43,718 nucleotides of DNA from RGIG3009 sp045595845 (GCA_045595845.1 JAZOBF010000053.1:1-43718); one strand, 5' to 3'. Positions 16,906 to 25,312 are shown, counted from the first letter of the stretch. Numbers and translations are program-made. Notes: generated by a model not told the origin, from the sequence alone.

Positions 16906-16943
16906 TTTGCAATGCCCCTTATCTTTAAAACATTTTCAACACA

Positions 16944-16972
16944 ATCATACTCCCGAAAATACATAAAGTCAA
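16944..16972 (-). promoter_or_regulatory. Promoter of the PIG-L gene
   Basis: On the minus strand TTGACT (16967-16972) and TATGAT (16944-16949) are separated by 17 bases. The -35 hexamer is one half of the palindrome at 16965-16982. Confidence 0.65.
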
Positions 16973-16982
16973 TATTGACTTT
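16965..16982. repeat. Perfect 18-bp palindrome holding both divergent -35 boxes
   Basis: AAAGTCAAT followed by ATTGACTTT is a perfect inverted repeat without spacer. Each arm carries a TTGACT hexamer, one facing the PIG-L gene and one facing rubrerythrin, two bases apart. It may be only the product of two back-to-back promoters or also a repressor site. Confidence 0.8.
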
Positions 16983-17002
16983 GTTCGTTTTTTCTGTAAA
17001 AT
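16975..17002 (+). promoter_or_regulatory. Promoter of the rubrerythrin gene
   Basis: TTGACT (16975-16980) and TAAAAT (16997-17002) are separated by 16 bases, 38 bases before the start codon. Confidence 0.65.
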
Positions 17003-17039
17003 AAAAGTATAAATCCATTTTAAAAGGAGTGCAGAAGTT

Positions 17040-17576
17040 ATGTCAAAATACGCCGGAACACAAACCGAGAAAAATTTGGAAGCCGCTTTCGCTGGTGAAT
17101 CGCAGGCGCGTAACAAGTACACCTATTTCGCCTCTGTTGCCAAAAAAGAGGGTTATGAGCAAATTTCGGCTTTGTTTTTAAAAACAGCCGACAACGAGAA
17201 AGAACACGCCAAAATGTGGTTCAAGGAATTACAGGGGCTCGGCAACACCGCCGAAAACCTCGCCGCCGCGGCTGACGGTGAAAACTATGAGTGGACCGAT
17301 ATGTACGAGGGGTTTGCCAAGACTGCAGACGAAGAGGGTTTTCCGGAACTCGCTCGCAAATTCCGCTTAGTTGCCGCGATTGAAAAACATCATGAAGAAC
17401 GCTATCGCGCACTGCTCAAGAATGTGGAAACCGCCGCCGTCTTTGAGAAGAGCGAGGTTAAGGTTTGGGAATGCCGCAACTGCGGTCACATCGTGGTCGG
17501 CACCAAAGCCCCCGAGCTGTGCCCGACTTGCGCGCATCCGAAAAGCTACTTTGAAATCCACGCCGAAAATTATTAA
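17040..17576 (+). CDS. rbr: Rubrerythrin
   Basis: Rubrerythrin reduces hydrogen peroxide in the cytoplasm of anaerobes. The 178-residue protein has the diiron four-helix domain, with iron-ligand Glu segments AFAGESQARNKY (about 16-27), DNEKEHAKMW (about 51-60) and IEKHHEERYRALL (about 118-130). The C-terminal rubredoxin-like iron site is CRNCGH and CPTCAHPKSYF. Length and order are typical. AAAAGGAG precedes the ATG. It is a single-gene unit with its own promoter and terminator. Divergence from PIG-L does not by itself imply a shared pathway. Confidence 0.97.
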   Translation: MSKYAGTQTEKNLEAAFAGESQARNKYTYFASVAKKEGYEQISALFLKTADNEKEHAKMWFKELQGLGNTAENLAAAADGENYEWTDMYEGFAKTADEEGFPELARKFRLVAAIEKHHEERYRALLKNVETAAVFEKSEVKVWECRNCGHIVVGTKAPELCPTCAHPKSYFEIHAENY

Positions 17577-17581
17577 CCCCC

Positions 17582-17611
17582 AAAAGCGAGCCGTTCCGGC
17601 TCGCTTTTTTC
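17582..17611 (+). terminator. Terminator after rubrerythrin
   Basis: GCGAGCCG (17586-17593), loop TTC and CGGCTCGC (17597-17604) form an 8-bp GC-rich stem with flanking A run and six T residues. Confidence 0.92.
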
Positions 17612-17626
17612 TTTGTTATAAAAAGC

Positions 17627-17655
17627 TTGACAGACATTGTAAAGCGTGATAGAAT
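17627..17655 (+). promoter_or_regulatory. Promoter of the lysine-riboswitch dapA operon
   Basis: Consensus TTGACA (17627-17632) and TAGAAT (17650-17655) with a 17-base spacer lie just before the riboswitch aptamer. Confidence 0.85.
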
Positions 17656-17660
17656 CGTTG

Positions 17661-17910
17661 TAACCGATAGAGGCGCATTGCATCATTAGTATTTACCGTT
17701 TAACAGCCCGCCAAGGGTGCGGTAAAAAAAGGGGTGCGTTGCCGAAGGCGAAGCGTGGCACCCTTCGTTCTGGCAGTTGGTACTAAGAGGTCAACTGTTG
17801 TCGCAGCAATGCGGAGAGCTATCCGGCAAAGGCATATACCCTGCGCGTGTCATGTTGCGCGCGGCAGGTGGGTTTTGCGGGATAGTTGCTTTTCGGCAAC
17901 TGTCTTTTTT
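17661..17910 (+). promoter_or_regulatory. Lysine riboswitch (L box) controlling dapA
   Basis: The 272-base leader before dapA carries the L-box consensus pieces in order: GATAGAGGCGCA (17666-17677), AGTA (17688-17691), AAGGGGTGCGTTGCCGAAG starting near 17729, and GAGAGCTATC (17814-17823). P1 pairs GATAG (17666-17670) with CTATC (17819-17823). A second GATAG at 17881 can pair with the same CTATC, forming an antiterminator when lysine is absent. When lysine holds P1 closed, that GATAG joins the terminator hairpin at 17881-17904. High lysine should therefore switch off dapA-ddh-lysA by early termination. Confidence 0.93.
17881..17910 (+). terminator. Riboswitch expression-platform terminator
   Basis: GATAGTTGC (17881-17889), loop TTTTCG and GCAACTGTC (17896-17904) form a 9-bp stem with one G-U pair, followed by six T residues. 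It ends 22 bases before the dapA start. Confidence 0.92.
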
Positions 17911-17932
17911 ATTTGTAAAGGAGCAAATTACC

Positions 17933-18823
17933 ATGAAAAACACCGTGTTCACCGGCGCCGCAACCGCCATCATAACCCCCTTTAATGAAAACAACCAAAT
18001 TGATTATGTGCAATTCGGAAAATTGATTGATTGGCAGATTGAGCAAGGCATCAATGCCATTGTCGTTGCCGGCACCACCGGCGAGGGTTCAACGCTCACC
18101 GACGAAGAACACAAAGAATCCATTAAATTCTGTGTCGAGCAAGTTGGCGGTCGCGTTCCCGTTATTGCCGGTACCGGGTCCAACGATACCGCGTATGCGA
18201 TTTCGCTGACAAAATACGCCTGTGAAGTCGGCGCGGACGCCATGTTGCTCATCACGCCGTACTACAACAAAGCCACCCAAAAGGGCATGATTGAATCGTT
18301 CCGTCTGGTAGCGGACGCCTCGACCAAACCGTGCATTTTGTATAATGTCCCGAGCCGCACGGGCTGTAATCTGTTGCCCGAATCTGTCAAGGAACTCGCC
18401 AAGCATCCCAACATCGTCGCCATCAAAGAAGCTTGCGGCGACATCTCGCAAGTGGCAAAACTTGCGGCACTTTGCGGGGATACCATCGACATTTATTCGG
18501 GTAACGACGACCAGATCGTTCCGATTCTGTCGCTCGGCGGCAAAGGTGTCATTTCCGTACTGTCAAACATCGCTCCCGCCGAAACGGTTGCCATCTGCGA
18601 AAACTATTTTTCGGGCAATGTCAAAGAGGCGGCAAAACGGCAACTCGACTACCTTGCACTAATTGACGCCTTGTTCTGCGAAGTTAATCCGATTCCCGTC
18701 AAGGCCGCCGTCGCGGCAATGGGCTTTTGCAACAATACCTTGCGCCTGCCTCTGACACCCATAGAACCCGCACACGCAGAAACCCTGCTTTCGCTGATGC
18801 GTGGGCACGGTATTATCCGATAA
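17933..18823 (+). CDS. dapA: 4-Hydroxy-tetrahydrodipicolinate synthase
   Basis: DapA condenses pyruvate with aspartate semialdehyde, the first step specific to diaminopimelate and lysine. The 296 residues show GAATAIITPF at the start, AGTTGEGSTL (about 44-53), the active-site Tyr region YNVPSRTGCNLLP and the Schiff-base Lys in IVAIKEACGD (about 160-170). ATG at 17933 is chosen over the frame opening at 17777 because it follows AAAGGAG and matches the family start; the extra part lies in the riboswitch. It is first in dapA-ddh-lysA, followed by ddh after 14 bases. Confidence 0.97.
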   Translation: MKNTVFTGAATAIITPFNENNQIDYVQFGKLIDWQIEQGINAIVVAGTTGEGSTLTDEEHKESIKFCVEQVGGRVPVIAGTGSNDTAYAISLTKYACEVGADAMLLITPYYNKATQKGMIESFRLVADASTKPCILYNVPSRTGCNLLPESVKELAKHPNIVAIKEACGDISQVAKLAALCGDTIDIYSGNDDQIVPILSLGGKGVISVLSNIAPAETVAICENYFSGNVKEAAKRQLDYLALIDALFCEVNPIPVKAAVAAMGFCNNTLRLPLTPIEPAHAETLLSLMRGHGIIR

Positions 18824-18837
18824 AAGGGGAGTTTTTC

Positions 18838-19815
18838 ATGAATATTGCCATCTACGGATACGGTAACCTTGGCCGAGGTGTGGAATGTGCTGTTAAGCAA
18901 AACCCCGATATGTCTCTGTTCGGTATCTTCACCCGCCGCGATCCTTCGTCGGTTAGCACCCTGTTCGGTACACCGGTATATGCGGCGGCGGATATTCTTC
19001 AGTACGAAGATCAAATTGATGTGCTCATCATCTGCGGCGGCAGTGCGACCGATCTGCCTGAAATGACCCCCACACTTTCTCGGCATTTTCATGTGATCGA
19101 CAGTTTTGATACCCACGCCGATATTCCGGCGCATTTTGCGAGCACGGATAAAGCCGCTGTGGAGAGCGGTCACGTGGCGCTTATCTCCTGCGGTTGGGAT
19201 CCCGGTATGTTCTCCCTAAATCGACTGTACGCCGCCGCCATTCTCCCCGACGGAAAAGACTATACTTTCTGGGGCAGAGGTGTCAGCCAAGGTCATTCTG
19301 ACGCCATCCGCCGCATCCCCGGCGTGCTGGACGCGCGGCAATACACGGTGCCGATTGAAGAAAGTCTAAACGCGGTGCGCAGCGGCAGTATGCCGACACT
19401 GACCACCCGCGAGAAACATCGGCGCGAATGTTATGTCGTTGCTACCGAAGATGCCGACAAGGCGGTAATCGAGCAACAGATCAAAACCATGCCGAACTAT
19501 TTTGCGGATTACGATACCACCGTGACCTTTATCACACAAGAAGAACTTAACCGCGATCACAGCGGCATCCCGCACGGCGGATTTGTCATTCGCACCGGTA
19601 AAACAGGTGCGAATAATGCTCACACCAACACCATCGAATACCGTTTAAAACTGGATTCCAATCCCGAATTTACCGCCAGCGTGTTGGTCGCTTACGCGCG
19701 CGCGCTGTGCCGTTTGGCAAAGCGCGGTACAGTCGGTTGCAAGACGGTGTTTGACATCGCCCCTGCCGACCTATCCCCGCTCTCCCCCGAAGAACTGCGG
19801 GCTACCTTACTCTAA
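18838..19815 (+). CDS. ddh: meso-Diaminopimelate D-dehydrogenase
   Basis: Ddh makes meso-diaminopimelate from tetrahydrodipicolinate, ammonia and NADPH in one step, bypassing the succinylase or acetylase branches. The 325-residue protein has the nucleotide-binding start IAIYGYGNLGRGVE, CGGSATDLPEMTP (about 63-75), the substrate-loop region SCGWDPGMFSLNR (about 118-130) and FWGRGVSQGHSDAIRRIPGV, all typical of the family. ATG at 18838 follows AAAAGGGGAG. It lies between dapA and lysA under the same riboswitch; dapB is not in the window. Confidence 0.96.
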   Translation: MNIAIYGYGNLGRGVECAVKQNPDMSLFGIFTRRDPSSVSTLFGTPVYAAADILQYEDQIDVLIICGGSATDLPEMTPTLSRHFHVIDSFDTHADIPAHFASTDKAAVESGHVALISCGWDPGMFSLNRLYAAAILPDGKDYTFWGRGVSQGHSDAIRRIPGVLDARQYTVPIEESLNAVRSGSMPTLTTREKHRRECYVVATEDADKAVIEQQIKTMPNYFADYDTTVTFITQEELNRDHSGIPHGGFVIRTGKTGANNAHTNTIEYRLKLDSNPEFTASVLVAYARALCRLAKRGTVGCKTVFDIAPADLSPLSPEELRATLL

Positions 19816-19832
19816 AAAGGACGAAATCAAAA

Positions 19833-21146
19833 ATGATCCGAGATTTGTTATGTGAAAATGTATCGGTCAGCGAAGACGGCGAGCATCTGCTGTTCGCAGG
19901 ACAGGATACCACCGCCCTTGCCACAGCGTATGGCACGCCGCTGTATCTGATGGATGAAGACCGCATCCGCGCCTGTTGCCGTATGTATAAAGCGGCAGTG
20001 GATGCCGCATTTGACGGCAACGCACAGGTGTTGTACGCGTCAAAAGCCTCGTCTTTCAAGCGTATCTACGAGATTATGTACGAAGAAGGCATGGGTGTGG
20101 ATGTGGTGTCGGTCGGCGAACTGTATACCGCCATCAAAGCGGGCTTCCCGTTGTCACAGATCTATTTTCATTCCAACAATAAGACCGATGCAGATATTGT
20201 CTTTGCCATGGAACACGGCATCGGATATTTTGTCGTAGACAACGAGGAAGAACTTCTTGCCATTGAGCGGGAAGCCGCCTTGCGCGGGATCACACAATCG
20301 GTACTACTCCGTATCACGCCCGGTATTGATCCGCACACCTTCGAAGCGGTATCTACCGGTAAAGTGGACTCCAAATTCGGTTTCGCCATCGAAACGGGTG
20401 CCGCCGAAGATATTGTGAAAAAGGCGCTCACCCAACCGCATATCCGCGTGGCGGGCTTGCACTGTCATGTCGGTTCACAGGTGTTTGATGCCGAGGTGTT
20501 TTTACTGACTGCCGATGTGATGTTGGAATTCATTGCTGATATGCAAGTGCGCCACGGCTTGATTACCGAATTGTTTGACATCGGCGGCGGGTTTGGCGTG
20601 CGCTATCTGCCGACCGATCCCGTTCTCGATCTTCCCGCCTGTATGGCGGAAATCGGCTCTTTCATGAAGGAAAAAGCGAAAAAGCTCGGTATCACATTGC
20701 CGAAAATCGCGTTTGAACCGGGACGCAGCATGGTAGCGGATGCCGGTATGACACTGTACACCGTCGGTAATGTGAAAGGTATCCCCGATTTTATCAACTA
20801 TGTATCGGTGGACGGCGGTATGACCGACAATGTGCGGTATGCCATGTACGGAGCGCCATACACCTTGTTTCAGGCAAACGCCATGCACCGTGAACACGAT
20901 ATGACCTGTACGGTGGTGGGGCGTTGCTGTGAAAGCGGGGACATTATTCAGCCGAATGTCACCCTCCCCGCCGACATCAAGCGCGGCGATCTCATCGCGG
21001 TGTTGACCACGGGCGCGTATCATTATTCCATGGCATCAAACTACAATCGTTTGCCGCGCCCGCCGATTGTCATGCTGTCAAACGGTAAATCGTATGTAGC
21101 AGTGCGGCGCGAAACCATTGATGATCTAACCGCATTGGATGTTTGA
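19833..21146 (+). CDS. lysA: Diaminopimelate decarboxylase
   Basis: LysA decarboxylates meso-diaminopimelate to L-lysine with PLP. The 437 residues form an alanine-racemase-type barrel with the PLP lysine in VLYASKASS (about 67-75), HSNNKTDADI, GLHCHVGSQVFD, DIGGGFGVRY and EPGRSMVADAG, then the beta domain with RCCESGDII and GAYHYSMASNYN. It ends the riboswitch-controlled dapA-ddh-lysA unit, 17 bases after ddh, with AAAAAGGA before the ATG. No strong terminator separates it from putP, though putP has its own promoter. Confidence 0.97.
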   Translation: MIRDLLCENVSVSEDGEHLLFAGQDTTALATAYGTPLYLMDEDRIRACCRMYKAAVDAAFDGNAQVLYASKASSFKRIYEIMYEEGMGVDVVSVGELYTAIKAGFPLSQIYFHSNNKTDADIVFAMEHGIGYFVVDNEEELLAIEREAALRGITQSVLLRITPGIDPHTFEAVSTGKVDSKFGFAIETGAAEDIVKKALTQPHIRVAGLHCHVGSQVFDAEVFLLTADVMLEFIADMQVRHGLITELFDIGGGFGVRYLPTDPVLDLPACMAEIGSFMKEKAKKLGITLPKIAFEPGRSMVADAGMTLYTVGNVKGIPDFINYVSVDGGMTDNVRYAMYGAPYTLFQANAMHREHDMTCTVVGRCCESGDIIQPNVTLPADIKRGDLIAVLTTGAYHYSMASNYNRLPRPPIVMLSNGKSYVAVRRETIDDLTALDV

Positions 21147-21154
21147 CGCATGAC

Positions 21155-21183
21155 TTGCAATAAGAGGAACAATCGGTTATACT
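21155..21183 (+). promoter_or_regulatory. Promoter of putP
   Basis: TTGCAA (21155-21160) and TATACT (21178-21183) have a 17-base spacer, 50 bases before the putP start. Confidence 0.65.
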
Positions 21184-21232
21184 GTTCTTAAATTATCCGC
21201 GGTATTGCCGCAAGAAACGGAGAGATTTCTGT

Positions 21233-22765
21233 ATGCAATTATTTGCTTTTGTCCTGTATTTTGCCCTGATTTTGGGTATAGGTTTGTTCTTTTTCTTCCG
21301 CTCCAAAAGCGGCGGAGAAAAAGAATATTTTCTGGGAGGCCGTTCGATAGGTCCCTGGGTTACTGCGATGAGTGCTCAGGCATCGGATATGTCCGGCTGG
21401 CTTTTGATGGGCTTCCCCGGCAGTATTCTGGCTTTCGGCATGGGCAAGGTGTGGATTGGTATCGGCCTTGCATTGGGTACCGCCGCCAACTGGATTTTTG
21501 TAGCGAGACGGCTTCGCTCTTTTTCGAAGGCTTCCGGTGATTCCATCACCTTGCCGCAGTATTTAACCAACCGATTTGCTACGCAAAATCCGATGCTGAA
21601 AATTGTGTGCGCCATCATCTTCCTCATCAGCTTTACGGTGTATGTCGCTTCCGGCTTTGTAGCCGGCAAGAGTGTCTTAATGGCAGTCATCCCGTGGTTT
21701 GCCGACAAAGAACTGCTGGCCATGGCTATCTTTGCCCTGTTAATTCTGGTCTACACCTTCCTCGGCGGGTTTAAGGCGGTTTGCTGGACGGACTTTTTCC
21801 AAGGCCTTATGATGCTGGTAGCATTACTGGCAGTACCGATCGTTATGGCAATGGGTAAGTTTGATCCCGCCTATAACGGTGTGTTTGCAGAAGGTGTGGC
21901 TGCCTTTGATTCAAACCCCTTCACCGCCAAGTGGACCGATATCGTCACCGGCCTTTCTTGGGGACTCGGCTACTTTGGTATGCCACACATCCTGGTGCGC
22001 TTTATGGGCATTCAGAAACCTTCTCAGGTCAAAAAAGCCTCTACCGTCGCTATCGTTTGGCTGGTACTGAGCTTGAGCAGCGCGATTGCTATCTCCGTTT
22101 TGGGCAGAACCTTCCTTTTGAAAGACGGCACGGCACTTGCCTTGCAGCTGTTGCCTTCCGGTGCTCAACAAAACATTTTCATTGTGTTAGCACAGGATAT
22201 TTTTCCGCCGATAATTGCCGGTCTGTTGCTGTCGGCCATCGTCGCAGCAGCGATGTCTACCGCCGATTCGCAACTGTTAGTCGCCTCCTCTTCATTCACC
22301 AGTGACCTGTATAAGCCCTTGCTTCGCAAGGACAAAGCCTCCGATAAAGAATTGCTTTGGGTCGGGCGCATCGTCGTGGCGGTGGTCAGCGCAGTAGCAT
22401 TTTTGATAGCCACCAGCGGTACAAGTTGGGCAAGCAGCATCATGAGCATGGTGGAAAATGCTTGGGGCTTGTTTGGTGCAGCGTTCGGTCCCGTGGTCAT
22501 CCTCTCCCTGTTCTGGCGCCGCCTAAACTATCCTGGTGCTTGTGCCGGCATCATCATCGGCGCTCTGGTCGATATCGCATGGCTTCTCTGCTTTACCGAT
22601 ACCATCACCGATGCCTTGGTAGCCCCCACCGGCGTTTACGAGATCCTGCCCGGCTTTATTGCGGGTGCTTTAGCAACCGTTATCGTATCGGTTTGCACCA
22701 AAGCGCCTTCAAAAGAGGTGGAGCAAATCTTTGCCGACGCCACCGATTCTAAACAAGATATTTGA
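21233..22765 (+). CDS. putP: Sodium/proline symporter (SSS family)
   Basis: This 510-residue sodium:solute symporter most resembles PutP. It has about 13 membrane segments. The N-terminal region has FLGGRSIGPWVTAMSAQASDMSGW, carrying the PutP-type sodium and proline-binding residues of segment 2, followed by GFPGSILAFGMG and the motif RRLRSFSKASGDSITLPQYL. Segment 8 contains AAAMSTADSQLLVASS, the second sodium site. It follows lysA but has its own promoter and a bidirectional terminator, so it is probably expressed independently. Proline is the best-guess substrate. Confidence 0.9.
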   Translation: MQLFAFVLYFALILGIGLFFFFRSKSGGEKEYFLGGRSIGPWVTAMSAQASDMSGWLLMGFPGSILAFGMGKVWIGIGLALGTAANWIFVARRLRSFSKASGDSITLPQYLTNRFATQNPMLKIVCAIIFLISFTVYVASGFVAGKSVLMAVIPWFADKELLAMAIFALLILVYTFLGGFKAVCWTDFFQGLMMLVALLAVPIVMAMGKFDPAYNGVFAEGVAAFDSNPFTAKWTDIVTGLSWGLGYFGMPHILVRFMGIQKPSQVKKASTVAIVWLVLSLSSAIAISVLGRTFLLKDGTALALQLLPSGAQQNIFIVLAQDIFPPIIAGLLLSAIVAAAMSTADSQLLVASSSFTSDLYKPLLRKDKASDKELLWVGRIVVAVVSAVAFLIATSGTSWASSIMSMVENAWGLFGAAFGPVVILSLFWRRLNYPGACAGIIIGALVDIAWLLCFTDTITDALVAPTGVYEILPGFIAGALATVIVSVCTKAPSKEVEQIFADATDSKQDI

Positions 22766-22770
22766 TTATA

Positions 22771-22803
22771 AAAAGCCGTCCGAAATTCGGGCGGCTTTTT
22801 TTA
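22771..22803. terminator. Bidirectional terminator between putP and the AraC gene
   Basis: GCCGTCCG (22775-22782) pairs with CGGGCGGC (22788-22795), with one G-U pair, flanked by four A on the left and eight T on the right. It serves the two convergent genes. Confidence 0.88.
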
Positions 22804-22810
22804 TTTCATT

Positions 22811-23674
22811 TTAAGGATGGTTCGCCGAAAGTTTTTTGGGTTGCGTTTTAATTTGCACCTGCATTTTTTTAGGCGAAATTTTGTAGGTCTCTTTAAATTT
22901 TTTAGAAAAATAATTGCTGTCCGTGAATCCGCATTCATGTGCAATTTCAGCAATCGTTTTGTTTGCGGAGGTTTTAAGTAAGGTTTCTGCCTTTTGAAGT
23001 CGTAAGATATTTAAGTATTGATTAAATCCAAAGCCAATCTGCTTTTTAAAAGCCCTGGAAAAATAGTCGGGGCTGAAGGACAGCAGCTCGGCGACCGTCG
23101 AAAGCGTGATGGGCGACGCGTAATTGTTTTGCATATAGGCAATGGCTTTTTGAACAATGGCGCTTTTTTCTTCGACGATTTCACAGTTATTCATATTGCG
23201 GATAATCAAGAAAAAGAGATAGTGCACATAGCAATACAGAACATCCGACGACATGGAATCGGGATGGTTATATTCCGCTTCGATTTTTTCAAATGTTTGT
23301 TTAAGTTCGTTAAACAATTGGGGGTTGCGATACAAATAATACAAAGACGGTAAAAAGGGATAGGCTGCTGAGGGAATAAATTTTTGACTGCAATGTATCA
23401 GCATTCGAGAATGGCCGGGATTCGGATAATCGGTACTGTGTATGATCCCGTTTGGTATCATGACAATATCGCCTTTTTGGAGTTCGTACCGTCTGTTGTC
23501 AATAAAATAATCACAACTGCCTTCCGTTATAAAGTATATTTCAAAATGTTTGTGATAATGGGGCGTGGTAGCAAGCGATTTTTCCGTTTTGATATTGAAA
23601 TGATGATAAAAAATGAAATCGGGACTGCTGTATGTCGCTTCAAAAATATCTGTCGGTTTTACGCCGTTGCTCAT
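22811..23674 (-). CDS. AraC family transcriptional regulator (cupin plus HTH)
   Basis: The 287-residue protein has an N-terminal cupin sensor domain (about 30-110; HYHKHFEIYFITEGSCDYFI and GDIVMIPNGIIHS) and a C-terminal double helix-turn-helix (about 182-275) with LLSFSPDYFSRAFKKQIG and the family signature IAHECGFTDSNYFSKKFKETYKISP. It is divergent from the uxa operon, and repeated sites lie in the shared intergenic region. The likely role is activation of uronate genes by a sugar-acid ligand; that is inferred from position. Start at 23674 has AGGAAG upstream. Confidence 0.9.
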   Translation of the reverse strand: MSNGVKPTDIFEATYSSPDFIFYHHFNIKTEKSLATTPHYHKHFEIYFITEGSCDYFIDNRRYELQKGDIVMIPNGIIHSTDYPNPGHSRMLIHCSQKFIPSAAYPFLPSLYYLYRNPQLFNELKQTFEKIEAEYNHPDSMSSDVLYCYVHYLFFLIIRNMNNCEIVEEKSAIVQKAIAYMQNNYASPITLSTVAELLSFSPDYFSRAFKKQIGFGFNQYLNILRLQKAETLLKTSANKTIAEIAHECGFTDSNYFSKKFKETYKISPKKMQVQIKTQPKKLSANHP

Positions 23675-23707
23675 GGAAGCACTTCCTCATGTCTTTAAGT
23701 ATTAATT

Positions 23708-23736
23708 ATAATACCAAAATAGGACAAAAAAATCAA
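23708..23736 (-). promoter_or_regulatory. Promoter of the AraC-type regulator
   Basis: On the minus strand TTGATT (23731-23736) and TATTAT (23708-23713) are 17 bases apart. The -35 overlaps the first copy of the direct repeat, which would allow autoregulation. Confidence 0.55.
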
Positions 23737-23772
23737 GAAAAAACACAAAATATAACGCAAAAATCAAGGAAA
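23726..23772. repeat. Direct repeat, candidate AraC-type operator
   Basis: The sequence AAAAATCAAGRAAA occurs at about 23728-23741 and 23759-23772, with the cores exactly 31 bases apart, close to three helical turns. Direct repeats upstream of an activated promoter are usual for AraC-family proteins. Confidence 0.45.
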
Positions 23773-23785
23773 TAAGAAAATTTCT

Positions 23786-23814
23786 TTGATATAATTTTAA
23801 TGCATATATATTAC
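23786..23814 (+). promoter_or_regulatory. Candidate promoter of the uxa operon
   Basis: TTGATA (23786-23791) and TATTAC (23809-23814) have a 17-base spacer. The second repeat copy ends about 14 bases upstream of the -35. The region is very AT-rich, so chance matches are possible. Confidence 0.45.
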
Positions 23815-23914
23815 ACTTAAAGCGACTATAGTGTATGAGTGTATTTAAAATGTTGCGGATACGCAAACCATAATAAGGTTGCGAAAATTTTAGAATGAGT
23901 AGGAATGAAGTAAC

Positions 23915-25312
23915 ATGAACTTTTTGAGCGAAAATTTCTTGTTGAAAACTGAAACGGCAAGGAAGCTGTACCACAATTTTGCCGCAAAAATGCCGATTGT
24001 GGACTACCACTGCCATATTAACCCGCAAGAAATTTATGAGGATAGGAAATTTGATAACATCACGCAAATCTGGCTTGGCGGCGACCATTATAAATGGCGA
24101 CTCATCCGTTCAAACGGTGTTTGCGAAGACGAGATTACCGGTGATGCGGACGATTTAACAAAGTTTCGGCATTTTGCCAAAATGCTTTCCAAAGCTATCG
24201 GTAATCCCATGTATCATTGGACACATTTAGAGCTCAAGCGATACTTTGATTATGACGGCGTTTTGAACGAAGACACGGCCGATGAAGTGTATGCCCTTTG
24301 TAATGCGAAACTGCAACAGAAGGATATGACAGTGCGCTCACTCATCAAAAAGTCCAATGTCAAAATGATCGGCACTACCGACGATCCCACAGATTCTCTT
24401 GAGTGGCACAAAAAACTCAAAGAAGACAAAAGTTTTGATACGCTGGTGGCACCGTCCTTCCGCCCCGACAAAGCGGTCAATATCGACAAGGCGGGCTTTG
24501 CGGAATACATAGAAAAATTATCGGCCGTCGCGGGAATCGCCATCAAAACGGCAGCGGATGTTAAACGGGCATTGTCTGCTCGCCTTGACTTTTTCTGCGA
24601 ACTCGGTTGCCGCGCTACGGACCACGGACTGGATTATGTTGTCTATGCGCCTGCAAGTGATGACGAGGTAGAAGCCATATTTAAAGCCGCTATTAACGGT
24701 GACAGTATATCACAAGAAGCAGCAGACAAATATAAAACCGCCATCATGTTGCATCTCGCCAAAGAGTATGCGAAAAGAAACATCGTCATGCAGCTCCATT
24801 ACGGCGCGCAGAGAAATACCAACACAAAAATGTTTAAGCGTTTAGGTCCCGATACCGGATTTGACTGTATTTCCGTAAGAGATTGCGGTGTGGCAATAAC
24901 GGGCTTTTTAAATGCTTTGGAGTGTGAAAACGCACTGCCGAAAACGATCCTGTATTCACTCAATCCGCAGGACAACGAAATGCTCGGTACCATTCTGGGT
25001 TGTTTCCAAGGCACCGAAACGGCGGGTAAAATTCAGCACGGCTCGGCTTGGTGGTTTAATGACACCAAATCGGGTATGGAGGCACAGATAAAATCACTGG
25101 CAAACCTTTCCCTTCTCGGTAATTTTATCGGTATGCTTACCGATTCCCGTAGCTTTTTGTCCTATACACGCCACGAATATTTCAGAAGAATCCTGTGTGA
25201 CATACTCGGCGAATGGGTTGAAAACGGCGAATATCCAAACGACGAACAGACGCTCGGCACAATCGTAGCGGATATATGCTATAACAACGCCGAAAGATAT
25301 TTTAACTTGTAA
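23915..25312 (+). CDS. uxaC: Uronate (glucuronate/galacturonate) isomerase
   Basis: UxaC isomerises D-galacturonate to D-tagaturonate (and D-glucuronate to D-fructuronate). The 465-residue protein matches family length and has the metal-binding start VDYHCHINPQEIYED (about 30-44), WLGGDHYKWRLIRSNGV, VKMIGTTDDPTDSLEWH, VMQLHYGAQRNTN and the end DSRSFLSYTRHEYFRRILC. It is the first gene of uxaC-uxaB-uxaA-eda-kdgK. The ATG at 23915 follows AGGAATGA. Confidence 0.96.
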   Translation: MNFLSENFLLKTETARKLYHNFAAKMPIVDYHCHINPQEIYEDRKFDNITQIWLGGDHYKWRLIRSNGVCEDEITGDADDLTKFRHFAKMLSKAIGNPMYHWTHLELKRYFDYDGVLNEDTADEVYALCNAKLQQKDMTVRSLIKKSNVKMIGTTDDPTDSLEWHKKLKEDKSFDTLVAPSFRPDKAVNIDKAGFAEYIEKLSAVAGIAIKTAADVKRALSARLDFFCELGCRATDHGLDYVVYAPASDDEVEAIFKAAINGDSISQEAADKYKTAIMLHLAKEYAKRNIVMQLHYGAQRNTNTKMFKRLGPDTGFDCISVRDCGVAITGFLNALECENALPKTILYSLNPQDNEMLGTILGCFQGTETAGKIQHGSAWWFNDTKSGMEAQIKSLANLSLLGNFIGMLTDSRSFLSYTRHEYFRRILCDILGEWVENGEYPNDEQTLGTIVADICYNNAERYFNL

